Below are positions 1 through 8,045 of a stretch of DNA of 64,000 nt, piece after piece. Every line of letters starts with the position of its first letter. Within the stretch, counting starts at the first letter, position 1. The stretch spans positions 106,777 to 170,776 of the forward strand of contig NZ_RCWC01000006.1 of the NCBI RefSeq assembly GCF_018448935.1, read 5' to 3'. Below the pieces are notes generated by a model. It was not told the DNA's origin, ran no database searches, and was given only the letters and a program-made list of their open reading frames with translations. The translations under genes and the position numbers were made by a program. This stretch comes from Photorhabdus noenieputensis. GTDB taxonomy: Bacteria; Pseudomonadota; Gammaproteobacteria; Enterobacterales; Enterobacteriaceae.

Positions 1-17
1 CAACCGCTTATTTATCG

Positions 18-524
18 TCAAACATAACTCCTACAACGCGAAAAAGCCAGTCGTAATGCTGAGCCAACTTCCGCAGAGGAACTATCTGTCGGAATGACGA
101 CATTATCAGATTCTACAATACCTTTTCCTGTCCAAAGCTCAAGTTTCTCATGACCATAGGGCATAATAGTTATGACATCATCTAACAAACGAATATCACA
201 ACTATTCATCTTCTTAAATAACTGACGTCTTGAGCGATAGCGATGAAATCCCATCATCTCTGTAACCCACTGATCATATCGTTCTTTTCTTTTTTCATTA
301 TCTAAAAAATCGCCAAGACTCTCATAGGGAATAAATCGACTTTTAGAAAGAGCATTAAAAACCACAGCACCTAATTCTTCATCAGAAGTATCAGGAGATA
401 ACATATGGTTACCCCCTAAAAGGTCTAAATTCAGTGAACGATAACCCGAATAACTTGTTATTGAATAAAAATCACCATTAAATACACATCTGGAATTCCG
501 CCATCGTTTAAAAGTCTCACTCAT
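18..524 (-). CDS. CdiI-like immunity protein, copy 1 (DUF1436/CdiI_3-like)
   Basis: 168-residue protein without signal peptide or membrane segment. It has an internal two-fold motif: LSPDTSDEELG followed by ALSKSR near residue 45, and VIPTDSSSAEVG followed by AFSRCR near the C-terminus. The array context and this motif resemble contact-dependent inhibition immunity proteins of the DUF1436 type, which bind and block a cognate CdiA C-terminal toxin in the cytoplasm. The family name is from memory. The ATG overlaps the stop of a residual toxin tail in the TAATG arrangement. Copy 1 is closer to copy 3 than to copy 2. No toxin domain remains directly upstream, so it would act as an orphan immunity gene. 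Confidence 0.7.
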   Translation of the reverse strand: MSETFKRWRNSRCVFNGDFYSITSYSGYRSLNLDLLGGNHMLSPDTSDEELGAVVFNALSKSRFIPYESLGDFLDNEKRKERYDQWVTEMMGFHRYRSRRQLFKKMNSCDIRLLDDVITIMPYGHEKLELWTGKGIVESDNVVIPTDSSSAEVGSALRLAFSRCRSYV

Positions 525-594
525 TATTTCACCACCGTAATTTTGGCTGCAAGGCTCGTTTAATAACTATTTGAATCTTTTTAAGATAATTAGC

Positions 595-620
595 GGACAC
601 ATAATAGTGATTACGTGTCC
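595..620 (-). terminator. Hairpin between immunity copies 1 and 2
   Basis: Arms GGACAC and GTGTCC, extended by near-matching TAAT steps, form a stem downstream of the copy 2 immunity gene on the minus strand. No strong U-run follows, so it may be a weak terminator or an mRNA-stabilising hairpin. Confidence 0.4.
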
Positions 621-687
621 ACCTTAATTAACGCTATAAATCAAAGATCATGAATAATCAATGTAAAAACAAATTGTTATTTTATTG

Positions 688-1188
688 TCAAACATAACTT
701 CTGCAACGTGAAAAAGCCAGCCGTAATGCCGCACCAACTTCCTCAGGGGAACTGTTTGCCGGAATAATGACATAATCAGATTCGACAATACCCTGCCCTG
801 TCCAAAGCTCAAGTTTTTCATGACCAGAAGGTCTAATAGTTATCACACCATCTAACAACTGAATATTACAACTGTTCATCTTCTTAAATAGTTGACGTTT
901 TGAACGGTAATTGTAAACTTTCATTAAATGCTCAATCCACTCTTTATATCGTTCATCTGCCCTTTCGCTGTCGAAAAAATCATCATCAGGATCGACCAAC
1001 CGACTTTTAGAAAGTGAATCTAAAACGGCACTACCCAATTGGCTATCAGCCACATCGGGAGATAGAACATGTTCGTGACTTTGAGGATCAGCTTTAAGCA
1101 GGCGATACCCAGAATAAGTTTTAACAGAGTAAAAATCACCATTAAATTTGGCACTCGCATTCAGTCCTTGATCAAAATCTATATTCAT
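688..1188 (-). CDS. CdiI-like immunity protein, copy 2
   Basis: 166-residue paralogue of the genes on either side and the most diverged of the three, especially residues 1-100. The C-terminal part with MNSCNIQLLDG, HEKLELWTG and AFSRCRSYV is nearly unchanged. Divergence of the N-terminal half while the C-terminal half stays fixed suggests altered toxin specificity. Its ATG follows a remnant coding VKITVVK-stop, with the stop and start overlapping as TAATG. Probably a cytoplasmic immunity protein for a CdiA-CT variant; the cognate toxin is not in the window. Confidence 0.7.
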   Translation of the reverse strand: MNIDFDQGLNASAKFNGDFYSVKTYSGYRLLKADPQSHEHVLSPDVADSQLGSAVLDSLSKSRLVDPDDDFFDSERADERYKEWIEHLMKVYNYRSKRQLFKKMNSCNIQLLDGVITIRPSGHEKLELWTGQGIVESDYVIIPANSSPEEVGAALRLAFSRCRSYV

Positions 1189-1258
1189 TATTTCACCACT
1201 GTAATTTTAACGGTAAGGCTCATTTAATAACTATTTGAATCTTTTTGAGATAATTAGC

Positions 1259-1284
1259 GGACACATAATAGCTATTACGTGTCC
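1259..1284 (-). terminator. Hairpin between immunity copies 2 and 3
   Basis: Second copy of the GGACAC/GTGTCC stem found at 595-620, in the equivalent place downstream of the copy 3 immunity gene on the minus strand. Confidence 0.4.
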
Positions 1285-1351
1285 ACTTTAATTAACTCTC
1301 TAAATCAAAGATCATGAATAATTAATGTAAAAACAAACTGCTACTTTATCG

Positions 1352-1858
1352 TCAAACATAACTCCTACAACGAGAAAAAGCCAGTCGTAATGCCGAACCA
1401 ACTTCCTCAGGAGAACTGTCTGCCGGAATGATGACATAATCTGACTCGACAATACCTTGCCCTGTCCAAAGCTCAAGTTTTTCATGACCATAAGGTTTAA
1501 TAGTTATGACACCATCTAATAAACAAATATTACAACTGTTCATTCTCTTAAATAACTGACGTCTTGAGCGATAGCGATGAAATCCCATCATCTCTGTAAC
1601 CCACTGATCATACCGTTCTTTTCTTTTTTCATTGTCTAAAAAATCACCAAGACTCTCATAGGGAATAAATCGACTTTTAGAAAGAGCATTAAAAACTGCA
1701 CCCCCTAATTTTTCATCAGAAGTATCAGGAGATAACATATGGTTACCCCCTAAAAGGTCTAAATTCAGTGAACGATAACCCGAATAACTTGTTATTGAAT
1801 AAAAATCACCATTAAATACACATCTGGCATTCCGCCATCGTTTAAAAATCTCACTCAT
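1352..1858 (-). CDS. CdiI-like immunity protein, copy 3, next to its toxin domain
   Basis: 168 residues from the ATG at 1858. A longer frame reaches 1933, but the added residues lie in another frame of the toxin gene. The ATG overlaps the toxin TAA as TAATG, the usual coupling in toxin-immunity pairs, and a GGTGG sequence precedes it. The protein repeats the internal LSPD...LG...ALSKSR / VIPAD...VG...AFSRCR motif of the other copies. This is the only copy that still has a substantial toxin domain upstream, so it is the probable cognate immunity protein. Confidence 0.75.
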   Translation of the reverse strand: MSEIFKRWRNARCVFNGDFYSITSYSGYRSLNLDLLGGNHMLSPDTSDEKLGGAVFNALSKSRFIPYESLGDFLDNEKRKERYDQWVTEMMGFHRYRSRRQLFKRMNSCNICLLDGVITIKPYGHEKLELWTGQGIVESDYVIIPADSSPEEVGSALRLAFSRCRSYV

Positions 1859-2238
1859 TATTTCACCACCGTAATTTTGACACTTACATTTTTCTCTGCA
1901 CCATAAGTAATGGCTCGGTTGATTTGCTCCCATTGGTCAGGAGTGGTAGTTTTAGGTATTGCAATTCTCACTTCACGCTTAGATATCATGTTAGCAGTGA
2001 CATTTACACCTGCTTTTGTTTCATCAATGAAACGAATGGTATCATCAATATTTCCTTTTATGGAAATATACAGTTGTTTTGGATTTTTAATTTTTGAAGC
2101 AGTACGTGTATCCAATGTTTTTACACTGGTAGCCAAACCTGTTTTTTCATCATAAAAATCAAAAGTCTTAAACCTTTCAGGCAACCGAGAACCTGCTGGC
2201 ATTTGCGTAGCAACAAAATCCTCAAAAGGATACCCATA
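1858..2238 (-). pseudogene. Orphan CdiA C-terminal nuclease toxin domain (5'-truncated)
   Basis: The frame is open from an in-frame TAG at 2239-2241 and reads YGYPFEDFVATQMPAGSRLP, then KTFDFYD, ATSVKTLDT and a C-terminus ending KITVVK. A Glu in PFED, an Asp 21 residues later in TFD and a Ser-Val-Lys on the next strand resemble a PD-(D/E)XK-like metal-dependent nuclease core. As I recall, the Zn-dependent DNase domain of CdiA from E. coli EC869 uses Glu, Asp, Ser and Lys in this order. The domain core looks intact but nothing of the delivery protein remains. A short form could start at the ATG ending at 2202, but it would lack the catalytic Glu. Probably a displaced orphan toxin module. Confidence 0.75.
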
Positions 2239-2339
2239 CTATTTCAATCGCAAGACTCCATTGGATAGATCCAGTAAGCAGTAAAAAATTTCCTAATACA
2301 ACACAAAGACTATCTAAGGTAATAAAAAAATATATATTT

Positions 2340-2369
2340 GGTAACATCGGTATGGAAACCGATGTTACC
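2340..2369 (-). terminator. Rho-independent terminator for toxin/immunity pair
   Basis: Perfect 12-bp stem GGTAACATCGGT / ACCGATGTTACC with a 6-nt loop. On the minus strand it is followed by an AT-rich, T-rich stretch. It lies about 60 bp past the immunity gene ending at 2429. Confidence 0.75.
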
Positions 2370-2428
2370 CATTTTTACTACATAGCAATATCGCATATCA
2401 ATCCAAGATAAAATTAGCTTGATATACA

Positions 2429-2965
2429 CTAACTAATAGAATTAAAGAAATTATTGATATCTTCTTTTGATAATCCTCTTATTAGAACACTTACAATATT
2501 TTCATCATCGTCCAATCCCAACCACAAAGAGTTGCTACATTTAATCCAACTGGATAACATACATTTCTCTTTTATGACCAACATTATAGATTCTTGATAA
2601 ATCAATGCTTTAATCACACAATTGAATTCATCGATAAAACGATGATTAAAATCATTATTTTCAGTAAATCTCCATATATTCACATCAACTATAGGAAAAC
2701 CACATTTACTTTCATATGATTCAATAAGATAATCATCTGCATATTGAATAAACTCTGGATCAATTATAACCAAAGTAATCGCTGCAATTCTGCCATTACT
2801 AGGCAAAATAGCAAACTCTAATAAACTCTTCTTATCATCACCAACTCTCCAATATAAAGGAGTTTCGTTTATATTATCAACTAATTGGATATCAATAGGT
2901 GTGTAACCATCAATATTAATGATTACTTCCTGATCATTTACTGGCTTGATTATTTTCAGCATCAT
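2429..2965 (-). CDS. Putative immunity protein of second toxin module
   Basis: 178-residue acidic cytoplasmic protein of no family I can name. Its start overlaps the stop of the upstream toxin-tip gene in the TAATG form, the typical layout of a polymorphic-toxin immunity gene. Distinctive parts are the FIDEFNCVIK segment, LSSWIKCSNSLWLGLDD and a C-terminal LSKEDINNFFNSIS. A decayed second copy lies at 7281-7630, showing that this gene family was duplicated locally. The role as immunity factor is inferred from position, not from a recognised fold. Confidence 0.55.
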   Translation of the reverse strand: MMLKIIKPVNDQEVIINIDGYTPIDIQLVDNINETPLYWRVGDDKKSLLEFAILPSNGRIAAITLVIIDPEFIQYADDYLIESYESKCGFPIVDVNIWRFTENNDFNHRFIDEFNCVIKALIYQESIMLVIKEKCMLSSWIKCSNSLWLGLDDDENIVSVLIRGLSKEDINNFFNSIS

Positions 2966-3652
2966 TATTTATACAACGCATGTTTTAATACTGGATAAGG
3001 ATCTGTAGATCGCTGACTAAATATTAACTCCCAACGACCTACTTGCATTTTTTCATTAAACTTCAAACCTTGAGATGATGCATTCTTGATCGCATGTTGA
3101 AGACTTGACAACATAGCTTGGCTCCCTTCTGTTGTGCTGTGTGACAATCCATTACGCGTTAGATATTCCTCCATATGCTTGGTTGCATTTGGGTTAACCC
3201 ATACAACTTTTCCATTTACCGTCATCTCAAACGATTTTGGTATTGATGTTCCAGGAATTGCAGGCTGTGTTGCTTTTATAGAATCCCATACTGTTCCTGA
3301 CTTACTAATATCACGCTTAATTTCATTCAACAATATCCTTGTTTCAGGGGCATTTTTAGCTTTAACCGCAACTTTAAGTTTTTCAATGATTTTTACTGAT
3401 AACTTCCCACTAGGAATAACACTGAGCGTAGCAAGAAGATAATCTTCCAATTTCTCTGCATCATAAAATCCTTTCGCTGCACCAATGACAGGAATATAAT
3501 CCATAACTGCTAACGCGGCTTGTTGACGAGCTTCCACACGAATTAAAGCCTCTTTATCACCATCCATAGCAGCCAACATATCTTTTTGGTTTTCCAACGC
3601 TAACTGAGTAAACTGATGATCTATACCCGTAATCATTGAAGATGCTTGATTT
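2965..3652 (-). pseudogene. Decapitated polymorphic toxin C-terminal region
   Basis: About 223 residues. The N-terminal part ([23 protein letters not shown]...IPSGK) looks like the pretoxin linker of large secreted toxins (CdiA, Rhs or LXG types). The C-terminal 90 residues carry [32 protein letters not shown] and [11 protein letters not shown], ending PVLKHALYK, with several conserved-looking His and Arg residues of a small hydrolase or nuclease-type tip. An in-frame stop at 3652-3654 precedes it, and the IS630 fragment begins there, so the body of the toxin was removed. No ribosome-binding site precedes the first ATG (3634-3636). I do not recognise the exact toxin family. Confidence 0.6.
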
Positions 3653-4265
3653 TATCCGAAATGGAGATCATTATCCTCGCTATGAAAATATTTATTACAT
3701 CAGAACAAAAAGTCAAACTTGAACGTCTTCACGACACCACTCGTGATGGTCAGGTACGAGACAGAATAAAAGCTATCCTTCTGGCTTCTGAAGGGTGGAG
3801 TTCTGTGATGATCGCCCAGGCATTGCGACTCCATCAGACCACCGTTGACCGCCATATCAGTGATTACCTTAATCAAGGTAAACTTAAATCTGACAATGGA
3901 GGGTCTGATAGTTTGCTTTCCCGAGAACAAACTGATTTTTTAATCAATCATTTATCTCAACATCTTTTCCATCACACCCATGAAATCGTGGCCTATATTG
4001 CTCAGCTCTGGAAGATTACCTTTAGCATTCCCGGCATGAATAAATGGCTACACCGTCAGGGTTTTTCTTATAAAAAACCGACCGGCGTGCCACACAAGTT
4101 CAACGCGGAGCAGCAGCGGGCCTTTATGGAAACCTACGGGAAACTCAAGCAGGAAGCCGGAGACCATGAGCCTATCCTGTTCATTGATGGCGTCCATCCC
4201 ACGCAGGGGACCAAACTCGCTTATGGCTGGATGCGAAAAGGGCAGAAAACCGCAGTGAAAACCAC
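3653..4265 (+). mobile_element. IS630-family transposase fragment (3'-truncated)
   Basis: The probable start is the ATG at 3682 (MKIFITSEQKVKLERL). An N-terminal helix-turn-helix region (RIKAILLASEGWSSVMIAQAL, TTVDRHISDYL) leads into the start of a DDE catalytic domain with the first Asp in LFIDGVHP. Homology stops at about residue 195 after GQKTAVKTT, where the reading passes into the PseG-like remnant. The second Asp and the Glu of the triad are missing, so the enzyme is dead. It separates the toxin tip from the sugar cluster and probably caused both truncations. Confidence 0.85.
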
Positions 4266-4726
4266 GTATTATAGTAAAAGTTATTACAGGCCCGGCTTAT
4301 CCTTTTACCCAAGAATTAAATTATTTCTTAAATTTTGGAGATTATAAAAATATTCAATGGATAAATAATATTAAGACCGGTATGTCCCAACATATGTTGG
4401 CTGCTGATATTACAATCAGTTCTAATGGAAGAACAGTATATGAACTAGCCGCATTAGGTATTCCATCTATATCAATTTCTGCAAACAAACGAGAAAATTT
4501 GCATCATTTTTCTAATACAGTAGGTTTTTTCAAATTAGGTTTACATAATAATATTTCTGATGATGTTTTTATAAATTCTATTATAAAAATATTTAATTAT
4601 GAAACCAGATTGAAAATTCATAGACAAACAATGTGTTTAGATATAAAGACCGGAAAAGAAAGAATAATAAAAATCATTTTTAAACTCCTCAATAATCACA
4701 CTCCAGAAAATTATTTCTCAATATAA
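4265..4726 (+). pseudogene. PseG-like nucleotide-sugar hydrolase/glycosyltransferase C-terminus
   Basis: An open frame begins at the IS630 junction and reads VKVITGPAYPFTQELN, then MLAADITISSNGRTVYELAALGIPSI, which is the GT-B-type C-terminal signature shared by PseG (UDP-2,4-diacetamido-trideoxyaltrose hydrolase) and related proteins. The N-terminal Rossmann half is absent. A translation start exists at 4382, but it would make only part of one domain. The gene probably served activated nonulosonic-acid or related surface-sugar synthesis before the IS insertion. Confidence 0.65.
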
Positions 4727-4757
4727 AAATAATTTTAATTACTTAAGGTTAGTAAAT

Positions 4758-5605
4758 ATGCCAAATAAAGATTAATTATTACAATTTAATAAAGATGGAT
4801 ATATTATTAAACCTATCTTATCAGAATCTAAAATTGATCTATACTTAAATATAATACATAATCATATCAAAAAAATAATGATAAGATGTTTAATATTCAA
4901 TTTATTCAACCCAAAATGGCAATTAAGGGAATTCAATCAATTATTAATAATAATAAAATTATTGAGATTTGTAGCCATTTATTAAAAGGTGGAGACATCA
5001 TACTTGATGGTGCCTCATTATTCTACGCAAATAAAGGGGTTGACTACCGTCAAGGCTGGCATCGTGATGTAATACAAATTCCTGATGAAGAAATTCTCGA
5101 CTCATGGTATTCAGATAAGCATTTCCATAATAATATTCAAATAAACATACCGTTATATAAAGATGAATGTTTATGGTTTGTAAAAGGTAGCCATATTCGT
5201 AATTTTAATAATATAGAAAAAGCATTATTTTCTGGTTCAAAAAAAATAGCCCCAATGAAATCGCCTGACATTAATATCGGTGAAAAAATCATACTAAATC
5301 CAGGAGAAGCTATCTTTTATAATAATTTGGCAATACATAGAGGATATGGTGGCATACTGAAACATAATCGCGCAACAATACAATTGGGTTACCATACTAA
5401 TAGATGTGAACCCACATGTCACTTCGGTGTAATGGATTATAAGAAATTTGATGAAGATTATATTAACTCGCTTGATTTAGAAGTAAAAAACATGTTATAT
5501 AATCATATATTGGAACGAAAAAAATGGGATAAATCAGAATTTTATTATAATCTTCACCAAGATTTTATTAAGAAAGAATTCGATATAAACATATTGGGAA
5601 AATAA
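4758..5605 (+). pseudogene. PhyH-type Fe(II)/2-oxoglutarate dioxygenase, two lesions
   Basis: The likely original start is the ATG at 4758. Codon 6 is TAA (4773-4775), one base from CAA, and a 7-A run at 4869-4875 shifts the frame so that NHIKK continues into DKMFNIQFIQPK only after a one-base change. From 4886 the frame is open for 239 residues and keeps the phytanoyl-CoA dioxygenase-like metal motif WHRD (HxD) and a distal His in AIHRG. An N-terminally shortened protein could start at 4886, but no good ribosome-binding site is seen. It ends one base before the next gene's ATG, so the two were an operon. Substrate unknown. Confidence 0.65.
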
Positions 5606-5606
5606 A

Positions 5607-6620
5607 ATGAAAAAAACAATAAAATGGGGCATTATTGGTTGTGGTGATGTCACTGAAGTAAAAAGTGGCCCTGCGTTTTATAAATTAGATAATTCTGAAT
5701 TAGTTGCAGTAATGCGGCGCAACGCTAATTTAGCAGAGGATTTTGCTAAGAGGCATAATGTCCCTAAATGGTATTCTGACGCTAATTCACTGATTAATGA
5801 CAAAGACATTGATGCAGTATATATTGCAACACCGCCCTCTACACATAAAGAATATACCATTTTAGCGGCTAAAGCCGGTAAAGCAATATATGTAGAAAAA
5901 CCTATGGCATTAACATTCGAAGAATGTAATGAGATGATCGCGACTTGTAAATCCCAAAATGTTCCCTTATTTGTAGCTTATTACAGAAGAGCATTGCCAA
6001 GATTTTTAAAGATCAAAGAATTAATTGAGTCAGGCGCGATAGGAACACCAAGAATTGTAAGTTGTATACTTTACAGAGAGACAGAGCAATGTTACCAAGA
6101 TCCTCATCATTTACCTTGGGTTGTTAATCCAGAAATTTCCGGTGGTGGGTTATTTGTTGATTTAGCATGTCATACTCTTGATATATTAGACTTTCTTTTA
6201 GGAAAGATTATTTCTGTCAAAGGACATGCAAATTCACAAGGGAATGCTTATCCCGCTGAAGATTGTGTATCAATGTCATTTATGTTTGAAAATAATATTC
6301 AAGGTGTGGGTATATGGAATTTTGTGTCGAACTCTAGAGGAGATAATGTTGAAATAATTGGTACTAAAGGAAAAATATCTTTCTCTACATTTGGAAATTC
6401 AGCCATTTCATATTATGACGAAAATAATAAATTACACCAATTTAATATTGATAATCCAAAGCATATAGAGATGCCATTGATTAACACTATCATTAATGAA
6501 TTACAAGGAAAAGGATTTTGCCCATCAACAGGAGAATCAGGCTCACGAACCAGTTGGGTAATAGACCAAGTATTAAAAGATTATAGAATGAAGAATTATT
6601 TACAATATAAAAATGAATAA
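5607..6620 (+). CDS. Gfo/Idh/MocA-family oxidoreductase
   Basis: 337 residues. The N-terminal Rossmann fold starts with GIIGCGDVTEVKSGPAF. AVYIATPPSTHKEY and VEKPMALTFEEC follow near residues 70-100, the latter with the catalytic-type Lys of the EKP motif. The C-terminal α/β domain includes GGGLFVDLACHTLDIL with the usual Asp and His. These NAD(P)-dependent enzymes oxidise or reduce sugars and cyclitols. Its neighbours suggest modified-sugar metabolism for surface glycans. It is intact, unlike the two genes before it. Codon use is AT-rich. Confidence 0.88.
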   Translation: MKKTIKWGIIGCGDVTEVKSGPAFYKLDNSELVAVMRRNANLAEDFAKRHNVPKWYSDANSLINDKDIDAVYIATPPSTHKEYTILAAKAGKAIYVEKPMALTFEECNEMIATCKSQNVPLFVAYYRRALPRFLKIKELIESGAIGTPRIVSCILYRETEQCYQDPHHLPWVVNPEISGGGLFVDLACHTLDILDFLLGKIISVKGHANSQGNAYPAEDCVSMSFMFENNIQGVGIWNFVSNSRGDNVEIIGTKGKISFSTFGNSAISYYDENNKLHQFNIDNPKHIEMPLINTIINELQGKGFCPSTGESGSRTSWVIDQVLKDYRMKNYLQYKNE

Positions 6621-6676
6621 ATCGGTTTTAGGGGGAAATAAAAACCAAATATATATGAGCTTATTAAAAATATCGG

Positions 6677-6717
6677 AAGTTAATAAATTATCTAAAAGAC
6701 TTTATTAACTTCTTTTT
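6677..6717 (+). terminator. Terminator after the oxidoreductase gene
   Basis: An 11-bp stem AAGTTAATAAA / TTTATTAACTT with a 13-nt loop is followed by CTTTTT. It lies 57 bp past the stop codon. The rest of the 6621-6948 gap is AT-rich and shows nothing else I can name. Confidence 0.65.
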
Positions 6718-6960
6718 AATCAGTTTGAACGTTTTTCTATTTAGCTATAATTTCGTCTTCGATATTATTCGTAGGCTGCATAATTCACGAGTGGTATTCA
6801 GGCCGGAAACTAATAATGAATGAGTCTACTATTATTACTTAATTCTCTATCAGACAAATGCCTGATAAATAAAGTTTCCATACTTATTGAACTAGTCTAA
6901 ATTAGCATCCTCCAAGATATTGATTGAAATTAAGTTAAGTGTTTAATTATGAGAGGCTAT

Positions 6961-7155
6961 ATGAAAACTGTGTCTAAACATCCTAAAATCACTCATTTTT
7001 CACCTGAGAAAAAACCAATCGGAGTATTTGGCAAATCCTCAAAGAAACTCAGACCAATTGGTACATTGGCAGGCAAAATGTCAGTACCGACAGAAGAAGA
7101 GTTTTCCAAATATGATCTAGAAATTCAGGCTATATCTGGAGGAGAAGACAAGTAA
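6961..7155 (+). CDS. VapB/Phd-like antitoxin remnant
   Basis: 64 residues from the ATG at 6961, chosen because GAGAGG sits 4-5 bases upstream; an earlier ATG at 6949 lacks such a site. The basic N-terminal half is followed by RPIGTLAGKMSVPTEEEF, which resembles the toxin-wrapping C-terminal tail of antitoxins paired with PIN-domain toxins. The next frame, directly after its stop, is a broken PIN-domain sequence, which supports the call. The DNA-binding part is not clearly recognisable. Confidence 0.5.
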   Translation: MKTVSKHPKITHFSPEKKPIGVFGKSSKKLRPIGTLAGKMSVPTEEEFSKYDLEIQAISGGEDK

Positions 7156-7302
7156 ATAAGCTTTCTCTTAGATACACATATTCTTCTTTGGTATTTAATT
7201 GAACTTAAAAAATTATCAGGCTAAATACTTGATATTTTGAGACATCCTGATAATGAGATTTATTTTAGTGCAGAGATTACTCATGAAATAGCATTAAAGA
7301 AA
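7156..7302 (+). pseudogene. VapC-like PIN-domain toxin remnant
   Basis: Immediately after the antitoxin TAA, in the same frame, the sequence reads I-S-FLLDTHILLWYLIELKKLSG, stop (TAA 7222-7224), ILDILRHPDNEIYFSAE, EIALKK. LLDTHILLW is the N-terminal Asp-containing PIN motif. The expected ATG is ATA, an internal stop is present, and homology ends where the immunity-gene fragment begins. Three separate lesions make this a dead toxin. Confidence 0.7.
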
Positions 7303-7630
7303 TTATTGATATCTTCTTTCGATAATTATTTTATTAGGACACTAATAATATTTCCCTCATCATCAAGTCCTAACCACAAAGAATGACTGCATTTAACCCA
7401 ACTGGATAATTTATATTTCTCTTTTATTATCAACCTAATAGCCTCCTGATAAATATCTACTTTAATCACACAATTAAACTCATCAATAAAGCAATAACTA
7501 AAATGATTACCTTCACTTAATTCCCATTGATTCATATCAACTATAGGAAAGCCAAATGTATTTTTATTCGATGGAGCAAAATCAGGATTTATCGCAACTA
7601 ACGTAATTGCTGCCATTCAATGCTCCCATC
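7281..7630 (-). pseudogene. Broken paralogue of the immunity gene at 2429-2965
   Basis: Reading the minus strand gives AAITLVAINPDF, FGFPIVDMNQWEL, CFIDEFNCVIK, LSSWVKCSHSLWLGLDDEG, SVLIK, stop, then LSKEDINNFFNAIS and TGA. This matches the immunity protein at 2429-2965 along its C-terminal two thirds. It carries an in-frame stop at 7326-7328 and lacks the N-terminal third, apparently with a frame change near 7612. The 3' end abuts the VapC relic on the other strand. Confidence 0.75.
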
Positions 7631-7694
7631 TATGGCCGCCTGCTAGGTTGTGTTAAATCCTTGGGCAACAGCACTGACTCTGGCATACCTTAGC

Positions 7695-8045
7695 CTATAA
7701 GCCACATGGTGTACCTTGATGAAAAATCAGCCGCCAATTATGTTCATCAGAAAATACCCAAGTTGATGTCCTCAGTGCAACATGACTACCGTCCTGGTTG
7801 TGAGTTCTGTAAAGTAAAATAACGCACATTTCTCCCACTACCGTCAGCCGGAAGTCAGAACTTACAATGCAATTAGTGCTATTTTCAGCTATCAGGGCGT
7901 CAATCGTTTCACTATGACCGACTAAGTAACCTGAGCGAGTTATTTCGAGAAAATCAGGATGAAGGATTTTATCAAGCCATGCTCTGTCATGCCGCCGGAC
8001 GTCGTGAAGGCTGCATTCCAAAGATGTTATTGTTTCAAGCAGCAT
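7695..8045 (-). CDS. DUF4440 / SnoaL-like (NTF2-fold) protein
   Basis: 116 residues without signal peptide. The pattern LECSLHDVRRHDRAWLDKILHPDFLEITRSGY, then CVILLYRT and TSTWVFSDEHNWRLIFHQGTP is that of small NTF2-fold proteins of the DUF4440 group. An AGGAG sequence lies just ahead of the ATG. It stands alone between immunity debris and tyrP. These proteins include enzymes and ligand-binding proteins, so no reaction can be assigned. Confidence 0.75.
   Translation of the reverse strand: MLLETITSLECSLHDVRRHDRAWLDKILHPDFLEITRSGYLVGHSETIDALIAENSTNCIVSSDFRLTVVGEMCVILLYRTHNQDGSHVALRTSTWVFSDEHNWRLIFHQGTPCGL

Larger units (their letters stand above)
18..1880. repeat. Tandem array of three toxin-tail/immunity units
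   Basis: Three direct repeats of about 664-670 bp start near 18, 688 and 1352. Each unit has an immunity-type ORF on the minus strand. Just upstream of its ATG lie a few codons encoding KITVVK and a stop, the same residues that end the CdiA-CT-like ORF at 1858-2238. The spacers are also alike, including a hairpin with GGACAC/GTGTCC arms. The array therefore looks like repeated duplication of a toxin-end plus immunity cassette in which two of the three toxin parts shrank to their last codons. Confidence 0.85.

Noticed and set aside
1859..1933. N-terminal extension of immunity copy 3
   Set aside because: The added 25 residues are an alternate-frame reading of the toxin gene; the TAATG overlap and the other copies fix the start at 1858.
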